This document shows positions 1 through 5,849 of a stretch of 6,678 bases of DNA, piece after piece (positions within the stretch are counted from its first letter, which is position 1; each line of letters starts with the position of its first letter). This DNA comes from Opitutaceae bacterium. GTDB taxonomy: Bacteria; Verrucomicrobiota; Verrucomicrobiia; Opitutales; Opitutaceae. The stretch is taken from the NCBI GenBank assembly GCA_005787865.1, contig SXZN01000213.1:1-6678 (forward strand), in the 5' to 3' direction. Position numbers and translations under genes: made by a program. The notes under the pieces are model-generated. The model did no database searches. It had not been told where the DNA came from and saw nothing but the letters and a program-made list of their open reading frames with translations.

Positions 1-566
1 AGGACGAGCGTTTGCTTTAAGCGACGGCCTAATTGTTTGAGCACGGAGTCCATGCCATCTGGATCCGTGTTGTCGAAAAAGACTAAGCCCATTTTATCGG
101 GTCCAGCCTTAAGCCGGCCCAACGCGTGGCTGATAAACTGGGGGCCGAGCGCCGAACCACCGATGCCGATGACCAGAACTTCTTTAAATTTCCCGGCCGC
201 AGCGGTGATTTCTCCTCGGTGTATTTTACCGACTAAGATTTTGATCGATTCAATATTGTTACTGATCGCAGTGCGCAACTCAGCTGTCGGAGCCAAATGC
301 GCCGCCCGCAACCAATAATGTCCAACCATGCGATTTTCATCCGGATTGGCCATGCCTCCGGCTTCCAAGGCCGCCATATCAGCCCAAGCTTGCTGTAATT
401 GCGGCTGCATTTTCTCGAGGAAATCATCGGGAAAGGGCATCCGACTAATATCGAGCGACAAGCCGAGCTTCGGCTGGGTGTAGTAGAGCGATTGAAAACG
501 AGCCCACGTCATATCCTGAAATGAGTAACTGACTGCCGTGATGGCGGCTAGCTCCAAAACGGACAT
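1..566 (-). CDS. pgi: glucose-6-phosphate isomerase, N-terminal part (runs off the left edge)
   Basis: Glucose-6-phosphate isomerase interconverts glucose-6-phosphate and fructose-6-phosphate in the cytoplasm (glycolysis and gluconeogenesis). About 188 codons are visible with no stop, so the C-terminal part, with most of the active site, lies outside the window. Numbering from the ATG at 566, residues 74-87 read NPDENRMVGHYWLR. Residues 131-142 contain IGIGGSALGP, the first sugar-isomerase (SIS) domain hallmark, and 162-172 read VFFDNTDPDGM; all are typical of the family. The start is uncertain. In-frame ATGs occur at 602 (directly after an in-frame stop), 566 and 512, and none has a good Shine-Dalgarno. 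The 512 start gives MTWARFQ..., which resembles how I remember relatives beginning and would leave 107 bp to the divergent scpB. The identity is secure; the exact start is not. Confidence 0.93.
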   Translation of the reverse strand, partial: MSVLELAAITAVSYSFQDMTWARFQSLYYTQPKLGLSLDISRMPFPDDFLEKMQPQLQQAWADMAALEAGGMANPDENRMVGHYWLRAAHLAPTAELRTAISNNIESIKILVGKIHRGEITAAAGKFKEVLVIGIGGSALGPQFISHALGRLKAGPDKMGLVFFDNTDPDGMDSVLKQLGRRLKQTLV

Positions 567-619
567 GTTTTTCGGGATTGCTAGGTCGGCGTGAGGCCGC
601 ATTCACTGGAGATTAAAGT

Positions 620-1435
620 ATGTCATTTGATCTCAAGCGCGTGTTGAAAGTGATGCTCTTCGCCTCGAACGGGCCGCTTTCGGTAAAAGATATCCAAACG
701 GCCATCAGCCGTTTTCATGAGCAAGCCATGGGCCTGCCCCTCCGAGGAGAAGATGCCCCCGCCGCTGAAGTGCCCACCGATGGATCAGTTTCCGTACCCA
801 GCGAAATAATTGACCCGGAGGCAGCTTTGCCCGCACTGGTGGAGGATGACGAATATTATCGCGATGTGCCGAGTTTGATTACGACCGCGCAAATTCGCGA
901 AGCGGTTGAGGTCATCTCATTGGAGCTACAAGCAACCGAAAGTGAAATTGTTTTAGTGGAAGGCCACCATGGCTGGCGCTTGGTCACCCATCCGCGCTTT
1001 GCTCGTTGGGTGCGTCTGCTGCGCAATGAACCGCCGCCAGTCCGCTTGAGCGCCACCGCCCTCGAGACTATGGCCGTCATCGCGTATCGTCAGCCCGTAA
1101 CGCGCGCGGAGATCGAGCATATCCGCGGGGTATCGGCGGAGGCCGGTTTAAGCAAACTGCTGGAGAGGGATTTGGTCTATGTGGTTGGTCGGGCGGACCA
1201 ACCTGGGCGTCCTCTGCAATATGGCACGACGGAATCTTTTCTCGAATTTGTCGGCATTAAATCACTGGATGAATTGCCCTCATCCGATGTGCTTTCTCCC
1301 CGTCAAATCGACGCCTGGCTGCAAACTTCCGATGCGCCCCAGGGGGCGAGCGATGCCGAAATGGGCCTTGATGAAACTGAGCAAAGCCAACTCTCCTTAG
1401 AAAAAGCTGACGCGCCAACCGCGCCAACGCCGTGA
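620..1435 (+). CDS. scpB: segregation and condensation protein ScpB, with acidic insert
   Basis: ScpB is the winged-helix kleisin partner that, with ScpA and SMC, forms the bacterial condensin acting on the nucleoid. The protein has 271 residues, longer than the roughly 180-220 usual for the family. Residues 5-32 (LKRVLKVMLFAS...) begin the first winged helix. Residues about 34-88 are an inserted, acidic, Pro/Ala-rich stretch. The first domain resumes around 89-135. The second winged helix carries the family core, with VIAYRQPVTRAEIEHIRGV at 153-171 and GRADQPGRPLQYGTT at 190-204. A polar, acidic tail (about 225-271) follows. The ATG at 620 has GGAG at 608-611, 8 nt upstream, which supports this start. 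The gene is divergent from pgi, and its TGA stop overlaps the GTG start of the next gene. No scpA is visible in the window. Confidence 0.95.
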   Translation: MSFDLKRVLKVMLFASNGPLSVKDIQTAISRFHEQAMGLPLRGEDAPAAEVPTDGSVSVPSEIIDPEAALPALVEDDEYYRDVPSLITTAQIREAVEVISLELQATESEIVLVEGHHGWRLVTHPRFARWVRLLRNEPPPVRLSATALETMAVIAYRQPVTRAEIEHIRGVSAEAGLSKLLERDLVYVVGRADQPGRPLQYGTTESFLEFVGIKSLDELPSSDVLSPRQIDAWLQTSDAPQGASDAEMGLDETEQSQLSLEKADAPTAPTP

Positions 1436-2466
1436 CCCCGCCTCTGCGCATCGGTTTTATTGGCGCGGGTGCCAATACTCGCACCCGGCACCTGCCGGGC
1501 TTTAAGGAGATTCCGGGGGTGGTCTTGGCCGCCGTGTGCAACCGCACCGAGGAATCCAGTCGGAAAGTAGCTCAAGCATTTGGCATTCCCGTGGTGGCTC
1601 CTGATTGGCGGGCGATTATTGATTCACCCACGATCGATGCCGTATGCATCGGCACCTGGCCGAATCTGCATGCTGAATTGACGATTGCGGCACTCCGCGC
1701 CGGCAAGCATGTGCTGACGGAAGCCCGCATGGCGCGAGATTTAGGCGAAGCGTTACTCATGTTCGCCGAGGCCCAGCGACATCCTCAACTTGTCGCCCAA
1801 ATTGTGCCGGCGCCGATGTCCTTAGCTTTCGATGCTACCATTGTTAAATTAATTAATGCGGGAGTGCTCGGATCCTTACGCGAAGTGTCGGTGATGTGCA
1901 CCAATAACACCCAAGTTGATAGCGCCTTGCCCAGTGGCTGGCGCCAAGACCCCCAGCTCAGCGGCAAGAATACGCTCGCCCTTGGGATCTATTACGAAAT
2001 GACCCTGCGCTGGCTGGGACGCGGCGTGACTAGCCTCAGCGCAGATGCGGCTATCTTCACGCCGCAGCGAAAAAACGCTCAAGGGGAACGGCAGACGATG
2101 ACGATTCCTGAAAGGGTGACGGTGCTCGGTCGTTATGCCGATGCGGCCCGCTTTCTCGCACATTTTAGCAGCGTTGAACTCACCGCACCGCGTAATGAAA
2201 TTCGCCTCCATGGCAGTCGCGCCGGACTGCGATTAGATTTTATTACCAATCAACTGTGGCTCACGGAGGCAGCCGGACCAGAGCAATTGGTCGAGATCAT
2301 GGCCGCGCCGGGCGATGCTTGGCGGGTGGAGGCTGATTTTATCGCCAGCATACGCGAGGATCGGCCCGTAACCTTAACCGACTTCGCCACGGGGGTCAGC
2401 TATATGCGTTTTACCGAGGCCGTTTGGACTTCGTGGAATGAGCAAGGTCGCTGGGTAACAATTTAA
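1432..2466 (+). CDS. Gfo/Idh/MocA-family oxidoreductase lacking the EKP lysine
   Basis: Predicted cytoplasmic NAD(P)-binding protein of 344 residues, a normal length for the Gfo/Idh/MocA family (sugar, inositol or biliverdin-type dehydrogenases). The N-terminal Rossmann fold shows GFIGAGANTRTRHLPGF at 8-24 (GxGxN variant of the dinucleotide loop), then WPNLHAE at 76-82, matching the family PNxxHxE segment. Where the family normally has E-K-P after GKHVL, this protein has TEARMA (EAR at 97-99), so the usual catalytic lysine is Ala98. The later Asp/His catalytic segment is also not evident: residues 183-189 read ALGIYYE. Substrate is unknown, and it may bind cofactor without classic dehydrogenase chemistry. 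The start is GTG at 1432, overlapping the scpB stop by 4 nt (GTGA) with no Shine-Dalgarno, so translation is probably coupled to scpB. The TAA stop lies 3 bp from the stop of a convergent gene remnant. Confidence 0.88.
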   Translation: MTPPLRIGFIGAGANTRTRHLPGFKEIPGVVLAAVCNRTEESSRKVAQAFGIPVVAPDWRAIIDSPTIDAVCIGTWPNLHAELTIAALRAGKHVLTEARMARDLGEALLMFAEAQRHPQLVAQIVPAPMSLAFDATIVKLINAGVLGSLREVSVMCTNNTQVDSALPSGWRQDPQLSGKNTLALGIYYEMTLRWLGRGVTSLSADAAIFTPQRKNAQGERQTMTIPERVTVLGRYADAARFLAHFSSVELTAPRNEIRLHGSRAGLRLDFITNQLWLTEAAGPEQLVEIMAAPGDAWRVEADFIASIREDRPVTLTDFATGVSYMRFTEAVWTSWNEQGRWVTI

Positions 2467-2469
2467 GTT

Positions 2470-2841
2470 TTAGAGTGTGCGGTGGACGAGATAAAACACC
2501 CCTAACCCTAGAGCCAATGGGCCGAATGCCGCCGCAAAGGAGAGATAGCGGCCTAATTTAGCCTTGGCTTGTGACGCAGCAGGATCGCTCTGGGATTGCG
2601 CGAGAATGGCCTCAGCCGTCGATACTAGGAGTTCTGGACGATCACTCCTCTCGGCCAGGGGCGGCGGATCGAGTTCTCGAGTGATCGCCTGATCAATCAG
2701 ATCGAGCTGGGTCTGAGCGAGGGTGCGTTGCCGCTGTCAGTCGGTGAGACGATTTGACCAAGAAAACTGAAAGTAACTTCAGCGGGGATTCGCCAGGATC
2801 AGCTCACGGCGCACCCCGGGGATCGGCTGCTGGCTAGAGTC
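2470..2841 (-). pseudogene. decayed 3' remnant of a membrane-anchored protein gene
   Basis: I do not recognise the family. One reading frame on the minus strand looks protein-coding but cannot be expressed as it stands. The 88 codons before the TAA at 2470-2472 encode a charged, Gln-rich helical stretch (QRQRTLAQTQLDLIDQAI, then REL...) followed by a C-terminal hydrophobic segment, YLSFAAAFGPLALGLGVFYL, ending VHRTL; this looks like a tail anchor. In the same frame upstream are TGA codons at 2737-2739 and 2779-2781. The flanking peptides (SYFQFSWSNRLTD before the first, IPGVRRELILANPR before the second) read as plausible protein, and either TGA could be a mutated Trp TGG. No ATG occurs on this strand from 2893 to 2470. 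TGA serves as a stop for scpB, so recoding is unlikely. The upper boundary, placed at the terminator T-tract, is approximate. Confidence 0.6.
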
Positions 2842-2871
2842 AAAAAAAAGGCGCACCGTAAAGGGTGCGCC
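2842..2871 (-). terminator. intrinsic terminator after rpmA
   Basis: On the minus strand a perfect 8-bp stem (GGCGCACC / GGTGCGCC, at 2864-2871 and 2850-2857) closes a 6-nt loop and is followed directly by eight T residues (2842-2849). It begins 22 bp after the rpmA stop. The plus strand has no T-tract on the other side, so it acts on leftward transcription only. This marks the end of the rplU-rpmA transcription unit. Confidence 0.93.
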
Positions 2872-2893
2872 GAAAGGCAGATGATTGATTCGA

Positions 2894-3133
2894 TTAGACG
2901 ACGTTAACTTTGCGATGAGCCTTATCGAACTCAACGGTGCCGTCGCGCAAGGCGAAGAGAGTCCAATCGCGACCCACGCCGACGCCCTTGCCGGGATGGT
3001 GTTTGGAGCCGCGCTGACGCACGATGATGCCGCCGGCGAGAACCTTCTGACCGCCAAACAGCTTGATGCCGAGACGCTTCGCTGTGCTATCGCGACCGTT
3101 ACTCGATGATTTTTGACCTGTTTTATGTGCCAT
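2894..3133 (-). CDS. rpmA: 50S ribosomal protein L27
   Basis: L27 is a large-subunit protein whose N-terminal tail reaches toward the peptidyl transferase centre. The 79-residue product begins MAHKTGQKSSSNGRDS and contains RLGIKLFGGQ, GGIIVRQRG and the HPGKGVGVGRDWTLFAL block; order and length match the family. It starts directly at MAHK, so it lacks the cleavable N-terminal extension known from Firmicutes. The start is 12 bp after the rplU stop, the usual rplU-rpmA order, and the two are surely cotranscribed. The 12-nt gap (GCACCCACTGTC) contains no Shine-Dalgarno, so translation may depend on coupling to rplU. A strong terminator follows. Confidence 0.98.
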   Translation of the reverse strand: MAHKTGQKSSSNGRDSTAKRLGIKLFGGQKVLAGGIIVRQRGSKHHPGKGVGVGRDWTLFALRDGTVEFDKAHRKVNVV

Positions 3134-3145
3134 GACAGTGGGTGC

Positions 3146-3460
3146 TTAAATGGTGATAGACTCGATTTTGATGACCGAGAGTTCTTGGCGATGGCCGCGT
3201 TTACGCTCCATGCCCTTACGCTTCTTCTTTTTGAAAACGATGATTTTCTTGGCGCGCTTATTTTCGAGGACCTTGGCCTTAACCGAGGCACCGACGAGGA
3301 AGGGGGTGCCAACCTTAAAATTTTCGCCTTCGCCAGCGGCGAGGACTTCATTGATTTCAATCGTGGAGCCGGTCTCCGTCTTGGGATAGCGATCGACGAT
3401 GAGGATATCGCCCTCGCTAACCGAGAACTGCTTCCCCTGTGTTTTGATAGTGGCTTTCAT
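3146..3460 (-). CDS. rplU: 50S ribosomal protein L21
   Basis: L21 binds 23S rRNA in the large subunit. The 104-residue product has the family pattern throughout: IKTQGKQFSVSEGD near the N-terminus (5-18), VGTPFLVGASVKAKVLE at about 50-66, the basic KKIIVFKKKKRK block at 71-82, and GHRQ at 89-92 before the final IKIESI. Length is normal. It lies upstream of rpmA and 73 bp downstream of the interrupted MFS gene. The sequence just before the ATG (TTATCTCGCCCTTTGAACTT) has no Shine-Dalgarno. A TAAAAT hexamer on the minus strand at 3515-3510 could be a -10 element about 50 bp upstream, but I see no convincing -35, so the promoter is unassigned. Confidence 0.98.
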   Translation of the reverse strand: MKATIKTQGKQFSVSEGDILIVDRYPKTETGSTIEINEVLAAGEGENFKVGTPFLVGASVKAKVLENKRAKKIIVFKKKKRKGMERKRGHRQELSVIKIESITI

Positions 3461-3533
3461 AAGTTCAAAGGGCGAGATAAGGGGAGTGCCTAGCGGGTAA
3501 GCAAGAATTATTTTATTCGAGAGCGAAACTTCT

Positions 3534-4949
3534 CTAACGTCCGCGCTTTTCGGGCTTAACGAAGAGGTAGTTAACGAAGAAACTCAGCCCAAGTACCCCG
3601 CTTAATGTGCGAATATTCCGCATCGCCCCAACGACGGTTCTCAGCTCACTCGCTGCTGGTTCTTTAATTTTAATTAAAAACAGGCAGCTCAGTATGGATA
3701 AAACAGGCTGAACCAAGAAAGATACGTGGTAAACAGTTAATGAAGAGTAACCTTGCGATATCCCCCAAGCGAGTGCCTGTCCGCCAATAATGGGTGAAAT
3801 GGCGGCGACCAGCGAGGTAACCGCTAAATTGAGCCCAATCGCCATACTTTTGGCTTCAGCAGGGATCAATTTCAGCAGGATAATAAACATGCCGAGAGCA
3901 AAGCCGGCACTCCAACCGCCACCGATGAGCCACATGGGGTAAAGCATCCAGCTATTGGCGGGGGTCATGAAACAATATAAAAAATTCTGCAGCTGGCCGA
4001 GCATGAGACCGACGGTCATAACCGCCTTATTGCCATAGCGGTCCAGTAATTGTCCCCAGACGGAGAGCGAAAAAACTCCGCCCAACGCCGCCAAGGTGGC
4101 TAATAATCCGACTTGTGTGCCGGAAAAATCCAATTCTTAAAAAATAAAAACATGATAAAAAGGTCCAAAGCAATTCGCCGCGAAAGACCAAATTGAGCCG
4201 AAAACAATATAAAGCAGGAGGGACCGCGACTGCGCCACGATTCGGACCTGCTCGAGCAAAGGGCGCTGCGGTTTAATTAATTTTGGATTTGCGGGGCGAA
4301 CGCCTGGCATCTGGAAAAAATAATACAGCGAGATGAAGCGGGCAAAGCAGGCGACCCCAATGACGCCCTGAAAAGTGGCGATGGCGTAATGGCCACGGGA
4401 GAGGGCAAAGCCGAGAAGCAGGACAAAAACAAGCGTGGCCACTTGGGAATAGCGATTGCGCTGGGCAAAGTAGCGACCGCGCAGGCGGGGCGGCACTAGC
4501 TCATGCATCCAGCTATTCCAGGCCAGGCTCAGCGAGGCATTAAACAAACTAGCCAAGAAAAACCAGGGCAGCAGAAATTTCGCCACCGCAACAGGATCAG
4601 CGAGCGGCAAAGCGGGTAATTTCCAACCGAGCCAGCCCCAACAAACCAAATGCAGACTGGCGAGGGTAATGGCGGTAGGTTTGACCCGAAACCAACGCGC
4701 GACAAAGGGGGAATAAAAAATTTGCAAAAAATTACAAACGAACGGCAGCGAAGTCAGATTTCCAATGGTGGGCTTGGAGAGGGCAAAGCCCTTCGTAATG
4801 AGCGCCGTGATGAAAATATTAACCGGCAGCGACATGGTCACAATCGGCACCGACAAGATGCCCTCCAGCGTGCTGGCGCGCAGCCCCAGTCGGAGTTGAG
4901 CCCGATGCAAGTGGGGCGGGACTGAGTTTACTGGTAACATCGCGCGCAT
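3534..4949 (-). pseudogene. MFS transporter interrupted by one in-frame TAA
   Basis: Major facilitator superfamily inner-membrane transporter; substrate unknown. Read from ATG 4949, the first 270 codons cover about seven hydrophobic segments. They include a conserved cytoplasmic block with W144-N145, P153-P154 and RGRYFAQRNR at 157-166. A TAA (4137-4139) then falls just after GPFYHVFIF, between predicted membrane segments 7 and 8. The frame does not change: the following codons give ELDFSGTQVGLLATLAALGG and LLDRYGNKAVM, the expected continuation with the remaining segments, ending TAG at 3534-3536. Total is 471 codons, normal for the family. One substitution (for example AAA Lys or CAA Gln to TAA) explains the break; a single indel would not. 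A TTG at 4131-4133, one codon after the stop, could in principle restart a second half of about 199 residues. No Shine-Dalgarno precedes ATG 4949 or the alternative ATG 4940. A consensus base error is an alternative explanation. Confidence 0.8.
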
Positions 4950-5062
4950 GCTGAGTGACAGGAGGAGGACGTAAACCTGAAATTCTTTATTTTAGGTAAC
5001 GCTAAGCTTAGAACCCAGCAATCGATCAGCGGCCCCCAAGCATCGGCCCGAGGCTGCTGCGA

Positions 5063-5830
5063 TTATTTGGCGACGGCGGGAGCCCGATAGTCACTGAGCA
5101 GCAAAGTAGCCGCGCCAAAATTTAATTTAAGCTGCATTTTGACCGGCAAATTACTGGCATCTTGGGCGATCCAGACTTTAATTTCACCGCCTTTTTTAAA
5201 GAGGCCCTTGGGGTTATTTTCCATACGCGGAATCAAAACCAGTGTTTGGTAAACGCCGAGCGGCGTGCGTACTTCTTCATAATGATCGGCGTAAATCGAC
5301 AGGAGGTAGAACTCTCGACCGAATTGGACGAGGAGATCGCGTTTCATCCCGGGCTGCAGGTGCCAGTCGCGCGTCTGGACCAGGGCGCTAATAAGATCAA
5401 CGGGATTCCCCTCGGGTAGGTCTATTTTAATTGAACGCTGCGGCCGAACCCGGTCGGTGTATTGGGCGGTCCGAGTCGTGTAATCGAAGATTATCTCAGT
5501 ATCGGTCGCCCGCTTCGGATCAGCCCCGCTCTCTTGGACGCGGAGCATGCGGCCAGAGGCCTGCTCGATGACGACGGCCGCCTGGTTATCGAAAGCATAG
5601 AGCCGACGAACGATGCCGTTCGACTTGGTGTTGGTCGTAATGCGCATCACGTTCACGTCCGCCTGTTGCTCCGCATGCGCGGCAATCGTGAGATCACCAG
5701 CGTGCGGGAAAATCGCAAAACTCACCCGGTAGGTAAAAGACTCGCCATCGCGGAAAGCCGTAAAGGGCGCGGCGTAACTGAGCCCAGCCAGCGAGAGGAG
5801 AAGGAAAATATTTTGGCCGAGCAAGCGCAT
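5063..5830 (-). CDS. secreted DUF3108-family protein
   Basis: Predicted exported protein of 255 residues, function unknown. Residues 1-20 (MRLLGQNIFLLLSLAGLSYA) form a typical Sec signal peptide with cleavage probably after the SYA at 18-20. There is no cysteine at the junction, so it is not an obvious lipoprotein. The mature part is beta-rich and matches the DUF3108 pattern as I remember it: FRDGESFTYRVSFAIFPHAG near the start (26-45), LPEGNPVDLISALVQTRDW at 138-156, LGVYQTLVLIPRM at 191-203, and a C-terminal EIKVWIAQDASNLPVKMQLK segment at 216-235. The frame is open upstream to 5911, but I chose ATG 5830 because it starts the signal peptide and lies just after the stop of the upstream gene. 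A strong AGGAGG is at 5849-5844, though 13 nt is a long spacing. The pairing with a nuclease-like gene gives no clear functional hint. Confidence 0.85.
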   Translation of the reverse strand: MRLLGQNIFLLLSLAGLSYAAPFTAFRDGESFTYRVSFAIFPHAGDLTIAAHAEQQADVNVMRITTNTKSNGIVRRLYAFDNQAAVVIEQASGRMLRVQESGADPKRATDTEIIFDYTTRTAQYTDRVRPQRSIKIDLPEGNPVDLISALVQTRDWHLQPGMKRDLLVQFGREFYLLSIYADHYEEVRTPLGVYQTLVLIPRMENNPKGLFKKGGEIKVWIAQDASNLPVKMQLKLNFGAATLLLSDYRAPAVAK

Positions 5831-5843
5831 CAGAATAAAAGGT

Positions 5844-5849
5844 CCTCCT
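5844..5849 (-). promoter_or_regulatory. Shine-Dalgarno of the DUF3108 gene, overlapping the upstream stop codon
   Basis: On the minus strand the sequence TAGGAGG combines the TAG stop of the upstream exonuclease-like gene (5850-5848) with a full AGGAGG ribosome-binding motif (5849-5844). The ATG at 5830 follows after 13 nt. Ribosomes terminating on the upstream gene would sit on this site, which suggests coupled translation. The spacing is longer than the usual 5-9 nt. Confidence 0.65.

Noticed and set aside
2779..3360. Minus-strand open frame of 193 codons overlapping rplU and rpmA
   Set aside because: Most of it is an out-of-frame, Ser/Arg-rich reading of the two ribosomal genes. Only its last 20 or so codons, after the terminator, belong to the gene remnant reported at 2470-2841.
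3113..3493. Plus-strand open frame of 126 codons across rplU
   Set aside because: It lies antisense to a certain L21 gene and its product has no recognisable family pattern; it is a shadow of the ribosomal gene.
3510..3515. TAAAAT hexamer (minus strand) as a -10 element for rplU
   Set aside because: No -35 hexamer with more than about half matches lies at 16-18 nt spacing, so a promoter cannot be supported.
4137..4160. Frameshift in the T-rich run as the cause of the MFS break
   Set aside because: Frames before and after the stop are identical, so a single insertion or deletion cannot explain it; a substitution or two compensating indels is needed.
4989..4994. TAAAAT hexamer (minus strand) as a -10 element for the MFS gene
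   Set aside because: The position is reasonable, but the sequence at the -35 spacing does not resemble TTGACA.
5002..5011. 10-bp palindrome CTAAGCTTAG as an operator
   Set aside because: It is short, single-copy and unlinked to a recognisable promoter; such palindromes occur by chance.
5024..5059. Imperfect GC-rich stem-loop after the DUF3108 gene as a terminator
   Set aside because: The stem needs a bulge, and no T-tract follows on the minus strand, so it does not fit an intrinsic terminator.
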